From Bacillota bacterium (lineage in GTDB: Bacteria > Bacillota > Clostridia > Lachnospirales > Lachnospiraceae), in NCBI GenBank assembly GCA_023414985.1, contig JAEZLY010000175.1, forward strand, positions 1-24,365: 24,365 bases of DNA. Direction: 5' to 3'. Of the stretch, positions 15,438 through 23,514 are shown one piece after another. Each line of letters begins with the position of its first letter. Within the stretch, counting starts at the first letter, position 1. The position numbers and the translations under genes were made by a program. The notes under the pieces were generated by a model, which saw only the letters and a program-made list of their open reading frames with translations, made no database searches and was not told the DNA's origin.

Positions 15438-16649
15438 GTGTTTCATATTAGTATTTTAGATTTATTTCAGGGAATAGGGACCATGTTTATTCAGGACCCT
15501 CAAATCGTAATAGGACGTATTGTCCTTATTGTATTTGGTATTTTGCTCGTATATCTTGGAGCAAAAGAAGTGCTGGAGCCCTTGATTATGATCCCGATGG
15601 GTCTGGGTATGTCAGCAGTCAATGCCGGAGTTCTTTTTACCGGTGCTACCTCGGTGGGAAATCTTTTTATCGACCCGATGATTTCCAATACCGACCAGTT
15701 AATGAATGTATTACAGATTGACTTCCTTCAGCCGGTTTATACCTTTACCTTCAGTAATGGCTTGATCGCTTGTCTGGTATTTATGGGTATCGGTGTCATC
15801 TGTGATGTCGGAATGGTACTCGCACATCCTTTTATCGGTATGTTTATCGCTATGTGTGCTGAGTTGGGTACCGTAGCTACTTTCCCGATTGCCCGTGCGT
15901 TGGGTTTATCTGCGGGAGAAGCAGCAGCTGTCTCCGTCATCGGCGGTGCAGACGGTCCTATGGTTCTCTTCACCTCATTAACACTGGCGAAGAACCTGTT
16001 CGTTCCGATCACGATTGTGGCTTACTTGTACTTAAGCTTGACCTATGGTCTATATCCTTTCCTCGTAAGAATGATGATCCCCAAAAACTTAAGAGGTAAG
16101 GTCATCCTGCAAAAGAATAAGAAGGTTGATAAGATTACATCAAAAGAGAAGCTGGTTTTTGCTGTTGTAGCAAATACTCTACTTTGCTTATTATTCCCGG
16201 TTGCAGCTCCTTTATTTTTAAGCTTTTTCATCGGAATTGCCATTCGTGAGTCCGGTATCGAAAAATATGTAAAGTTAATTGAAGAAGTATTCTTATACGG
16301 AGCAACCTTCTTCCTCGGACTGATGTTAGGTGTACTGTGTGATGCGAAGACCATTCTTGACCCGAAGATCTTACTCTTATTACTGTTGGGTATGCTCGCA
16401 TTGCTTCTATCCGGTATCGGCGGTATTCTTGGCGGATATCTGGTATATTTCTTTACCAAGGGCAATTTTAACCCTACAGTCGGTATAGCCGGAGTTTCCT
16501 GTGTTCCGACAACCGCAAAGGTATCCCAGAAAGAGGTATCGAAGGTCAATAAGATGAGCTTTGTTATGGAATATGCACTGAGCGCTAACATCTGCGGAGT
16601 TATTACTACCGCGATATTAACAGGTATATACATTACATTTCTTGCCTAA
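15438..16649 (+). CDS. Sodium ion-translocating decarboxylase beta-subunit homologue (OadB/GcdB/MmdB-like)
   Basis: 403 aa integral membrane protein. GGADGPM (about 175-181) matches the conserved GGADGPT segment that holds the ion-binding Asp of OadB. The late motif NFNPTVGIAGVSCVPTTAK corresponds to the Asn/Gly/Ser region VIII of beta subunits. In complete pumps this subunit couples decarboxylation of carboxybiotin to Na+ export. Here no carboxyltransferase, biotin carrier or acetyl-CoA-linked gene is in sight, so it may work with the small subunit as a carboxylate transporter, or with an alpha subunit elsewhere. The start is GTG with AGGAAG closely upstream. The ATG at 15483 is possible but would remove the first helix segment. 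A terminator follows. Confidence 0.88.
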   Translation: MFHISILDLFQGIGTMFIQDPQIVIGRIVLIVFGILLVYLGAKEVLEPLIMIPMGLGMSAVNAGVLFTGATSVGNLFIDPMISNTDQLMNVLQIDFLQPVYTFTFSNGLIACLVFMGIGVICDVGMVLAHPFIGMFIAMCAELGTVATFPIARALGLSAGEAAAVSVIGGADGPMVLFTSLTLAKNLFVPITIVAYLYLSLTYGLYPFLVRMMIPKNLRGKVILQKNKKVDKITSKEKLVFAVVANTLLCLLFPVAAPLFLSFFIGIAIRESGIEKYVKLIEEVFLYGATFFLGLMLGVLCDAKTILDPKILLLLLLGMLALLLSGIGGILGGYLVYFFTKGNFNPTVGIAGVSCVPTTAKVSQKEVSKVNKMSFVMEYALSANICGVITTAILTGIYITFLA

Positions 16650-16702
16650 AACATAAATTCATAGCTCAATTAGGGCTTAAGAAGAATATGAAATGATCAT
16701 AG

Positions 16703-16734
16703 AAAGAGAAAGGATTTACTCCTTTCTCTTTTTT
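16703..16734 (+). terminator. Terminator after the decarboxylase beta-like gene
   Basis: AAAGAGAAAGGA (16703-16714), loop TTTAC, TCCTTTCTCTTT (16720-16731), followed by more T. Perfect 12-bp stem between convergent genes. Confidence 0.9.
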
Positions 16735-16802
16735 GATTTTCCTTTTTGCTTTTTTACGAAGAACCTTTTTTCGAATTGTTCCGGTTGATTCTCAGGGTTG
16801 GG

Positions 16803-17438
16803 TTAAAATATAAAGTTAACCGTGACAGATGCTTCGATCTGCTGGTTTCCCGCTTCGATCGGAGTGGTTACGAAGCCTTCCCTCAGACCAACGGTTCGGA
16901 AAGGTACCGGCATAGCTTCGTTTTCAATAATCCGTTTGACGACCGGCATATAATTTATCCCTAAGGTTTCAGCCACGGACTTTGCCTTATCGCAGGCATT
17001 AATTACAGCAAGATTCAAAGCCTGCAGATAATATTCATATGTATTCGATACCTCAAAGGAGATCAGATCAACAACATTGGCTCCATTACGGACAGCGGTA
17101 TCGATGATGGTACCGATTTGATCTATTTTGTCCGTTCTGATCTCCAAAATGTTTCTCACGGAATACCCCTTGTCTATACGGATATTATTCTCGTATTCGA
17201 CAAGCTTGTTAATGGCATACTGAAAGGTCTTAATATCTTCTATACCTGCCTGACGAAGAGATTGCAGCACAGCCTGACTAAGTCTTGCATTTTCTGTCTG
17301 AGCGGTAGTAAGATCGCTTCCGGTGGTTTCAACACCCAATCGAAGTCTGGCAATATCCGGCTCGGCGGTAACCAGTCCTTTTCCGATCAGTGTCATGGTA
17401 TTTTCCTCACAGCAATTATTCGTATTCGTAGATGACAT
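16803..17438 (-). CDS. SIMPL domain (DUF541) protein
   Basis: 211 aa. MTLIGKGLVTAEPDIARLRL is the family's opening strand pair. The middle has YSVRNILEIRT, and the C-terminus has EAGNQQIEASVTVNFIF, the closing strands of the SIMPL fold. Many homologues are exported or periplasmic. This one has no signal peptide and carries a short N-terminal CCEEN stretch instead, so it is probably cytoplasmic. The molecular function is not established (family members include BP26 and proteins linked to oxidative-stress tolerance). Two starts are possible: ATG at 17438 after GGGAG, or ATG at 17396 after GAGG. It stands alone. Confidence 0.85.
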   Translation of the reverse strand: MSSTNTNNCCEENTMTLIGKGLVTAEPDIARLRLGVETTGSDLTTAQTENARLSQAVLQSLRQAGIEDIKTFQYAINKLVEYENNIRIDKGYSVRNILEIRTDKIDQIGTIIDTAVRNGANVVDLISFEVSNTYEYYLQALNLAVINACDKAKSVAETLGINYMPVVKRIIENEAMPVPFRTVGLREGFVTTPIEAGNQQIEASVTVNFIF

Positions 17439-17674
17439 AGAGCAGCTCTCCCGATAAGCGTTATTTACCTCATTATATGCTGTAAATGCGAGGTCATTTC
17501 CTATCGGCAGTAGTTATAGATAATAATAATTGGAATATAATAGTAGAATTTTATCTTGAATTGGCTATAATAAAGCTAAGCAGGGAAGGGCTGACTTACC
17601 TGCAGCGCCAGATAGGCTGCGCAGAGCAGTAGAGTTCCTGTGATAAACAGAATTTTATGAAACAAGGGAGAAGC

Positions 17675-18505
17675 ATGAGAACGAAAAGGTATAAAAAACT
17701 GATTACTTTAATCCTTGTAGTAGTTTTTTTAACCGTCTTCTGTTATTGGCAAAATAACGGTATAGAGGTCACGGATTATGTCTATAAAACGAAGAAAATA
17801 GGAAGTTCCTTGGATGGGTTTAGGATTGCACATATCTCTGACCTGCATAATAAGGAGTTCGGGAAAAGCAATAAAAGATTGCTGGAAATCCTAAGGAAGC
17901 AAAAGCCTAATATTATTGTGATTACAGGGGATCTGGTGGACAGACGCAGAACTGATATCGCTGCGGCACTTCGATTCATAAAAGGGGCTTCAGAATTGGC
18001 GCCAATCTATTATGTAACAGGAAATCATGAATACGCATTGAAGCAGCAGGAATTGGCTGAGCTGATGCTGGGAATGGAAGAGTATCACGTAAGAATATCG
18101 GATAACAAGATATATCATCTGGAGCAGGAGAAGGAGGGCGGCTTTTATCTCATAGGACTATGTGAGCTGAATCTGTCGGATGGTACTCTTACAAAGTTAT
18201 GTTCTAATGTCAGTAAGGATAAACTACAGATTTTGTTGGCACATGAACCGCAATATATTCGCAACTATGAGCAATCGGGTGTTGATCTTGTCTTAGCCGG
18301 TCATACGCATGGAGGACAATTTCGGCTTCCATTCCTTGGCGGACTGGTAGCTCCCGATCAGGGTATGCTTCCGAAGTATACTTCAGGGGCTCATAGCTTT
18401 CATAATACGACTATAATCATCAGTCGCGGATTGGGAAACAGTACAGTGCCGCTGCGTTTATTCAACCGGCCCGAATTGGTAATGGTTACTTTGAAAAAAG
18501 AATAG
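17675..18505 (+). CDS. Membrane-anchored metallophosphoesterase, YkuE-like
   Basis: 276 aa from the chosen start. A basic N-terminus (RTKRYKK) precedes one hydrophobic helix (about residues 8-25, LITLILVVVFLTVFCYW), either an uncleaved anchor or a signal peptide. The calcineurin-like core has all metal motifs in order: ISDLHN, GDLVDR, GNHEYA, LAHEPQ and GHTHGGQF. Relatives of B. subtilis YkuE act on phospho-lipids or lipid-linked substrates outside the membrane. The substrate here is unknown. The ATG at 17675 follows AAGGGAG. An in-frame ATG at 17657 has no ribosome binding site. Nothing in the neighbourhood indicates a pathway. Confidence 0.88.
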   Translation: MRTKRYKKLITLILVVVFLTVFCYWQNNGIEVTDYVYKTKKIGSSLDGFRIAHISDLHNKEFGKSNKRLLEILRKQKPNIIVITGDLVDRRRTDIAAALRFIKGASELAPIYYVTGNHEYALKQQELAELMLGMEEYHVRISDNKIYHLEQEKEGGFYLIGLCELNLSDGTLTKLCSNVSKDKLQILLAHEPQYIRNYEQSGVDLVLAGHTHGGQFRLPFLGGLVAPDQGMLPKYTSGAHSFHNTTIIISRGLGNSTVPLRLFNRPELVMVTLKKE

Positions 18506-18588
18506 AAGGACTATTGTAAATGTGCACATAATATGAGACGGTGATATGCGCCATAGTTACAAAAATACGACTAATGAATGAATTTCGC

Positions 18589-18617
18589 TTACGAGAAATT
18601 TTGATTTTTGGTAGAAT
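18589..18617 (+). promoter_or_regulatory. Possible promoter of the CarD-family gene
   Basis: TTACGA (18589-18594), a 17-bp spacer and TAGAAT (18612-18617). The -35 box is weak. Confidence 0.4.
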
Positions 18618-18659
18618 AGAAGAACAGGACAAGCGGTTTTATTCTAGGAGGAGTGTCAT

Positions 18660-19193
18660 ATGTTTCATATCAATGACTATGTCGTATATGGGGAGCACGG
18701 AGTATGCCTGATTATGGATATCGGTACACCTGATATTTCTGGTATTGATCAAACGTGTCAGTATTATGTATTACAGCCCTGTTATTCGGCAGGTAAGACA
18801 ATTTATACCCCAGTAGATAATGAAAAGGTGGTTATGAGGAGAATCCTTACGGAACAGGAAGCAACCGAGCTGATAAATAAAATACCAGTGATTGATACCA
18901 TATGGATTACAAATGAAAAATTTCGTGAGGATAGCTATAAAAAGCTTCTGCGGTCCCATCTCTGTGAGGAATGGGTCAAAATGATTAAGACCCTGTATCT
19001 GAGAAGAATCCAACGGAAAGCAGAAGGAAAGACAGTGACTGCTACAGATGAAAAATATCTGAAAATGGCTGAGAATAATCTCTACGGTGAATTATCACTC
19101 GCACTAAGAATTCCTGCTGATAAGTTGGAGGATTATATCACTCAAAAAATAAATGAGATTGAGAAGACGGAAGGAATGACTCAAATTAAATAA
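18660..19193 (+). CDS. CarD family transcriptional regulator
   Basis: 177 aa. The N-terminal Tudor-like RNA polymerase interaction domain (about 1-60) reads FHINDYVVYGEHGVCLIMDI, then YYVLQPCYSAGKTIYTPVDN, the CarD/CdnL/TRCF fold. A helical C-terminal domain (about 65-165) includes LYLRRIQRKAEGKTVTATDE, close to the DNA-contacting helices of CdnL. Such proteins bind the polymerase beta subunit and modulate open-complex formation at many promoters. An excellent ribosome binding site, AGGAGGAG, precedes the ATG. Clostridia often carry several paralogues, and this divergent, single-gene unit may be a specialised one (inference). A stem-loop follows. Confidence 0.9.
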   Translation: MFHINDYVVYGEHGVCLIMDIGTPDISGIDQTCQYYVLQPCYSAGKTIYTPVDNEKVVMRRILTEQEATELINKIPVIDTIWITNEKFREDSYKKLLRSHLCEEWVKMIKTLYLRRIQRKAEGKTVTATDEKYLKMAENNLYGELSLALRIPADKLEDYITQKINEIEKTEGMTQIK

Positions 19194-19203
19194 ACAACCT
19201 AAA

Positions 19204-19235
19204 GACAGGACAATAGGCATCCCTATTGTCCTGTC
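19204..19235. terminator. Terminator-like stem between convergent genes
   Basis: GACAGGACAATAGG (19204-19217) and CCTATTGTCCTGTC (19222-19235) form a perfect 14-bp stem with a 4-base loop. T-runs on either side are short, so termination may be modest. It serves the CarD-family gene and the sigma/anti-sigma operon. Confidence 0.7.
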
Positions 19236-19291
19236 CTTAACTGTTAACAGGTCATTACCTCAGCTTCTTTAAGCTTGCTGAGATTCTGCGC

Positions 19292-20230
19292 CTACAGAGA
19301 ATTGTAGAAGGCATCAAAATTCTCTTTATCGATTTGGAAAAATCCGACCTCGGGAACATAGACATACCCTTCCTTCAGCAATCGGAGTGTGGTAACCATA
19401 TTATCCTCTGTCCTTAGGTACAGGAATTTCTGGCTGTCAGGGGAGGGATCATCGATCAGCTTATCAATTGACATAGTTACGGGGACGGATTGATACAGAG
19501 CCTTAATGAAGTTATTCAGGGTATCATCCGGTTTCGCGGTAACCCGTTCTCCAATACCGTTATTCCAACTGTCGAAGCTTTCCCACTGATAGGACGCAAG
19601 GTTACCCTTAAGCTTTAAGAGACCGAAGAAATCTGAGCCTTTGTCCATGGTCAGACCGCCGTAGCTGTCGTAGATATCACAGGAAAAGCCGCCGTCATAC
19701 TCCATATAGACCATAAGACGATATTTACTGTCATAGCCCTTCACGGTATAGACTTCACTTTCTCCTATATTGGAGGCGAATTCAGTCGCGTAATCCTCCT
19801 GCTTGCTCCACTCATCAAGGCTTGCTTTTGTCTTACCCAAGTATTCACCACGAAGTGACAAAGCCTCCTCCTTCGTCAGGGCTGAGCCATCGGCCGCCTG
19901 AAGTACGGTATTGTACTGAAGATATACTCTTCCCTGATAGACAAAGAGCGGCATCATTCTTGCATTTACTGCTCCGTCGGAATTGGGGAGTTCCACTGTA
20001 GCCACAGTAATGGGGTTAGCACCGATAGAAGGGTTGTGATAATTCAAGGCAAATGCACCGGCTGACACAATCAAAGCAGCTGCGGCAAAGGTAACCGTCA
20101 TTTTTCTGACAGTAAATTTAACAGTTTTATTTTCGGGACGGCTAGCCCGCATTTTATGAGCGGCTGTTACGTAAAAATTCTCTGAAATATGTAACCCGTC
20201 CATTGCTTTTGAATAGATGTCTTTATTCAT
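19292..20230 (-). CDS. Probable membrane anti-sigma factor
   Basis: 312 aa from the chosen start. A cytoplasmic N-terminus of about 43 residues, one transmembrane helix (about 44-63, MTVTFAAAALIVSAGAFALN), and an extracytoplasmic domain of about 245 residues that I do not recognise. The ATG at 20230 follows AAGGAGG by nine bases and overlaps the sigma-factor stop codon (ATGAATAA, 20230-20223), giving translational coupling. A longer frame from 20254 would begin inside the sigma gene without its own ribosome binding site. The order sigma then single-pass membrane protein is the standard sign of an anti-sigma factor. The short N-terminus lacks an obvious zinc anti-sigma motif. The extracellular part may be the sensor. 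Confidence 0.72.
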   Translation of the reverse strand: MNKDIYSKAMDGLHISENFYVTAAHKMRASRPENKTVKFTVRKMTVTFAAAALIVSAGAFALNYHNPSIGANPITVATVELPNSDGAVNARMMPLFVYQGRVYLQYNTVLQAADGSALTKEEALSLRGEYLGKTKASLDEWSKQEDYATEFASNIGESEVYTVKGYDSKYRLMVYMEYDGGFSCDIYDSYGGLTMDKGSDFFGLLKLKGNLASYQWESFDSWNNGIGERVTAKPDDTLNNFIKALYQSVPVTMSIDKLIDDPSPDSQKFLYLRTEDNMVTTLRLLKEGYVYVPEVGFFQIDKENFDAFYNSL

Positions 20231-20711
20231 AATCGAATCCTCCTTGTAATTCATTTTTAAGCAGCTTTCTGCCTCTGGACAGCCAGGTCCCCACGGTTGC
20301 CGGACTTCTTTTCAACAGAGCTGCTATCTCATTGATGGAATAGTCTTCATAATAGAATAGATGGATAATCGTACGATACTTCTGGGGCAGCTTCATTACG
20401 ACGCTTAATACCCCGCTTTCTTCTTCCGGAAGATAACTGATTTCCTCGTCCAAAGGGACATGGTAGCGGTTCCAGGAGGATTTTAGCCGGTTCTTGCAGG
20501 TATTGATCGTGACTCTGATCAGCCAGGCCTTCTCGTGTTCTTCACTCTCAAAGCCTCTTCCCCTTTGGATTAATTTAATATAGACATCCTGGACCGCATC
20601 CTCCGCATCCGCCATGCTTTTTGTGTAGGTAAAGGCCAGCCGGATCAACATAGAGGAGTATTTATTTATAATGTAATCAATATATTCATCGGTACCAAAT
20701 GAATTATTCAT
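20223..20711 (-). CDS. ECF-type RNA polymerase sigma factor
   Basis: 162 aa. Region 2 (about 15-80) contains LIRLAFTYTKSMADAEDAVQDVYIKLI and the KAWLIRVTINTCKNRLKS segment. Region 4 (about 105-155) contains LPQKYRTIIHLFYYEDYSINEIA and RSPATVGTWLSRGRKLL, the helix-turn-helix that reads the -35 box. There is no region 3, as in ECF factors. The longest frame starts with TTG at 20720, directly after GAAAGGAG. The ATG at 20711, nine bases after it, is the better start. It is the first gene of an operon with the membrane protein downstream, which probably holds it inactive. A TTGTAT-18-TATAAT-like sequence lies upstream (about 20795-20760) but I cannot assign it firmly. Confidence 0.93.
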   Translation of the reverse strand: MNNSFGTDEYIDYIINKYSSMLIRLAFTYTKSMADAEDAVQDVYIKLIQRGRGFESEEHEKAWLIRVTINTCKNRLKSSWNRYHVPLDEEISYLPEEESGVLSVVMKLPQKYRTIIHLFYYEDYSINEIAALLKRSPATVGTWLSRGRKLLKNELQGGFDYE

Positions 20712-20824
20712 GTTCCTCAACTCCTTTCACTAGTAATACAATTAAAGGACCCGATATTTTTCATTATAAAATATTTTTTTTGTTTTATACAAAGGGACTT
20801 TTGCAAGACTGTAATTGAATAAAA

Positions 20825-20876
20825 AAAGAAAAGACGGTATTTCCATATACACTCGTTGGAAACCAGTCTTTTCTTT
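20825..20876 (-). terminator. Terminator of the YoaP-like gene
   Basis: AAAGAAAAGAC (20825-20835) pairs with GTCTTTTCTTT (20866-20876), with inner GGTATTTCC/GGAAACC. On the minus strand it runs into seven T residues. Confidence 0.85.
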
Positions 20877-20913
20877 ATTTGGGAGCTATCATTCTATTTG
20901 CAAAAGTGACTTA

Positions 20914-21663
20914 CTATTTCTCCAGTATTTGTTTGAGATAACCTTCGTTTAGCAAATGCAATGTCTTGAATTTACCGTTGCAGAAGACGGCCCAGTTGTT
21001 AAAAACACAGGGGAGGGCCTTGGCTTTCTCCAGGCTGTCAACCTTGACCAGATTCAGCGGGATTTGATTAAGCTCGCAAAAGCTTTCAATCTGTTCAATG
21101 CAGTTAGGAATATAAGGACATTGCAATCCGTAATATATGGTTAAAGCCGGATGATCGATGCATTGCTTTTTCGCATTTTCAGTAAAACGGGGCTTTGTAC
21201 TGTCAAAGGACAAGGATAGCAGTTCATATTCCGTACCAATAGTATCGACAGTCTCAAAGCCGTATTTCTGTAAGAATTTTTTATCTGACAGGAAGGGCAT
21301 TTTCTTGATGGAGCTTATTGCACATAAACCGGATCTGCCCTGGGATCTGGCATCAGCGATACAATATTCCAGCAGCTCCTTGCCATACCCCTTATTCTTA
21401 AAACTACCGGACACCCATAAGCAATAAATGTAGGTATAGTTGGTACCTTCAATCGGAGTCCAGGCCTTCTCCAGAGGAGCATATTCGATAAATACCTTGC
21501 CCTTTGCATCCAGCTTCCGGAACACATGTCCCTCCGGAATTCTTTCCAGCAGCCAGGCCTTCTTGGCTTCCACGCCGCACTGATGCTTCTTATCGGCAAT
21601 AGCACAGCAAAGATGTTCTGATTTTATGTTATCTGTTGTTATATTGATAAAATGATGATCCAT
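20914..21663 (-). CDS. YoaP-like protein: GNAT domain plus thioredoxin-like C-terminal domain
   Basis: 249 aa, about the length of B. subtilis YoaP. The GNAT part (about 1-155) has YIYCLWVSGSFKNKGYGKELL, with the acetyl-CoA loop KNKGYG, and LQKYGFETVD at its end. The C-terminal part (about 165-249) starts LTIYYGLQCPYIPNCIEQIE and continues through PLNLVKVDSLEKAKALPC to FCNGKF, with the look of a thioredoxin/glutaredoxin-like fold and a C-x5-C pair. The function of YoaP is not established. The start ATG has GAGGTGG just upstream. It is divergent from the oxidoreductase genes, with its own terminator. The substrate cannot be guessed. Confidence 0.85.
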   Translation of the reverse strand: MDHHFINITTDNIKSEHLCCAIADKKHQCGVEAKKAWLLERIPEGHVFRKLDAKGKVFIEYAPLEKAWTPIEGTNYTYIYCLWVSGSFKNKGYGKELLEYCIADARSQGRSGLCAISSIKKMPFLSDKKFLQKYGFETVDTIGTEYELLSLSFDSTKPRFTENAKKQCIDHPALTIYYGLQCPYIPNCIEQIESFCELNQIPLNLVKVDSLEKAKALPCVFNNWAVFCNGKFKTLHLLNEGYLKQILEK

Positions 21664-21769
21664 TTTTCCACCTCGGTACCATACAAAAGTATTTACGTTA
21701 CAATCCTATCATACACAATAAAATAAGACTGCACTATGTCATATTTAGTAATAAGTTTTTACTTACTAC

Positions 21770-21797
21770 TTGCAAAAATTATTTTTTGTTATATAAT
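21770..21797 (+). promoter_or_regulatory. Promoter of the 2-oxoacid oxidoreductase genes
   Basis: TTGCAA (21770-21775), a 16-bp spacer and TATAAT (21792-21797), 44 bp before the start codon. It lies inside the apparent 5' extension of the longest frame, which supports the later start. Confidence 0.6.
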
Positions 21798-21840
21798 AGT
21801 AATAGTTACTAATATTGTTAAAGAACAAGGAGGGATAACA

Positions 21841-23514
21841 TTGTATAATATCTTAATCGGCGGAGCTGCTGGTCAGGGAATTGAGACAGCTGCAGCCATA
21901 TTACAAAAATTCTTAAAAAATACCGGATATCAGGTACTGGCCGTTAGAGACTTTATGTCACGGGTACGGGGAGGTCATAATTTTACTCTGTTACGATTTG
22001 GTACAGAACCTGTGTTATCTCACAGCAGCAGGCTGGACGGAATTGTGGCATTTAATGAAGAGACAGCCAGATTACATAGGGATGAGTTGAAAGAGGAGGG
22101 ATTCCTTCTCTGTGACATTCAGAATCAGATAGAGGATCCACGAACAATTGCTTTGGATTTTGCGGGAATCGGGAAGGAACTGGGTAATCCCAGAGTTACC
22201 GGTATCGCAGCAGTCGGAGCAGTCTTAAGAATTTTCGGTGAAGAACTGAAGGACACTGAGGACACTTTGAGAAGCTTTATCCGGCAACAGCTTCTCGAGA
22301 TGAATGTAACTGCTTTGCATAAGGGATATGAGCTTGTAGAAAGCAGATATCCGCACCTGCAAGGAGATTCAAAAGAAACAATTTTGATTAACGGTAATCA
22401 GGCAGTCGGCTTTGGAGCAATTGCTGCCGGATTGAAATTCTATAGTGCTTACCCGATGTCACCATCTACGACAATACTGGAGTATCTGGCTTCTAAGAGC
22501 GAAGATGCCGGGATTGTGGTAGAACAGGCGGAGGATGAGATTGCAGCGATTATCATGGCGCTTGGGGCATCCTTTGCAGGTGCACCGGCGATGACTGGAA
22601 CCTCGGGCGGAGGCTTTTCGTTGATGGTCGAAGCGCTGGGGTTGTCCGGAATGGCAGAAATCCCTTTGGTTGTGGTTGATGTCCAGAGACCGGGTCCTGT
22701 TACCGGACTACCCACCCGTACGGAACAGAGTGATCTAAAATTTGTGATATCCGCTTCCCAGGGAGAATTCCCTAGAATGGTAATCGCACTGCGTAATCAT
22801 GCGGATGCTTTTTATCAAACGGCCAGAGCGTTCCGAATCGCGCAGGAATACCAGATCCCTGTAATACTCTTAAGTGATCAATACCTCGGGGATTCCTCCG
22901 CAAGTGTGGAACCCTATGATCTGACAAAGATAACACCCGTCAGCCCGCTCACGTTTGAAGAGAGTAAGGAAGGAGAATATCTTCGTTACAGGTATACTGA
23001 GAATGGGATATCACCGAGACTAATTCCGGGAAAAGTAAGGAATTTTGTCACTGCTGACAGCGACGAGCATGACGAATACGGAAGGATAACGGAATCAGCC
23101 GAGGTAAGAACCAAAATGATGGATAAACGGTTGGGTAAATTGGAGAACCTAAAGAAGGAATTGCTGGAGCCGGAATTGATCGGTCCGGAAGAATTTGATA
23201 CCTTATTCCTGGGTTGGGGATCCACTGAGGGTGCTTTGAAGGAGGCAGTAAGGCTCCTAAATGCTACAGGAAGCAGAAGATATGCCGCGTTAAGCTTCGG
23301 TGACATCTATCCGCTTCCACAAAAGCTTCTTCGTGAGATGGCTGCGAAGGCTAGGGAAATCATAAATATTGAGCAGAATGCAACCGGACAGCTGGCTGAC
23401 TTAATTATGGAGCAGACAGGAATCGGCTGCACTGCAAGTATCTTAAAATATGACGGCAGACAGATATCTGCTGAGGAAATTGTAGATAGAGTCAGAAAGG
23501 GGGAACAAAGATGA
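21841..23514 (+). CDS. 2-oxoacid:ferredoxin oxidoreductase, fused gamma-alpha subunit
   Basis: 557 aa from TTG at 21841. The gamma domain (about 1-180) opens with ILIGGAAGQGIETAA and has SRVRGGHNF. The alpha part has the pyrimidine-binding domain (about 183-430), with AYPMSPSTT in place of the usual YPITPS, VEQAEDEIAAI and TGTSGGGFSLM, and then a transketolase C-terminal-like domain (about 450-550). With the beta subunit it oxidatively decarboxylates a 2-oxoacid to acyl-CoA and reduces ferredoxin in the cytoplasm. The substrate cannot be told from sequence. The longest frame starts at 21736 but adds 35 mostly hydrophobic residues that include the promoter. TTG at 21841 has AAGGAGGG seven bases upstream and begins at the family's normal N-terminus. 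Confidence 0.92.
   Translation: MYNILIGGAAGQGIETAAAILQKFLKNTGYQVLAVRDFMSRVRGGHNFTLLRFGTEPVLSHSSRLDGIVAFNEETARLHRDELKEEGFLLCDIQNQIEDPRTIALDFAGIGKELGNPRVTGIAAVGAVLRIFGEELKDTEDTLRSFIRQQLLEMNVTALHKGYELVESRYPHLQGDSKETILINGNQAVGFGAIAAGLKFYSAYPMSPSTTILEYLASKSEDAGIVVEQAEDEIAAIIMALGASFAGAPAMTGTSGGGFSLMVEALGLSGMAEIPLVVVDVQRPGPVTGLPTRTEQSDLKFVISASQGEFPRMVIALRNHADAFYQTARAFRIAQEYQIPVILLSDQYLGDSSASVEPYDLTKITPVSPLTFEESKEGEYLRYRYTENGISPRLIPGKVRNFVTADSDEHDEYGRITESAEVRTKMMDKRLGKLENLKKELLEPELIGPEEFDTLFLGWGSTEGALKEAVRLLNATGSRRYAALSFGDIYPLPQKLLREMAAKAREIINIEQNATGQLADLIMEQTGIGCTASILKYDGRQISAEEIVDRVRKGEQR

Noticed and set aside
16043..16633. 196-residue open frame antisense to the decarboxylase beta-like gene
   Set aside because: Proline- and lysine-rich translation with no family resemblance. 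It exists because the membrane-protein codons on the other strand avoid stop codons in this frame.
11251..16734. Two terminators with the same AAAGAGAAAGGA stem (11251 and 16703) as a possible repeat family
   Set aside because: Only the stem bases are shared, while loops and flanks differ. Convergent purine-rich terminator stems explain it.
17600..17630. GC-rich hairpin (GCAGCGCC...GGCTGC) upstream of the metallophosphoesterase gene
   Set aside because: Short stem with a bulge, no T-run and no known riboswitch features. Too weak to call.
21736..21840. Hydrophobic 35-residue N-terminal extension of the oxidoreductase alpha subunit
   Set aside because: It contains the promoter and the ribosome binding site AAGGAGGG. 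The family N-terminus begins at the TTG at 21841. It is not a membrane anchor.
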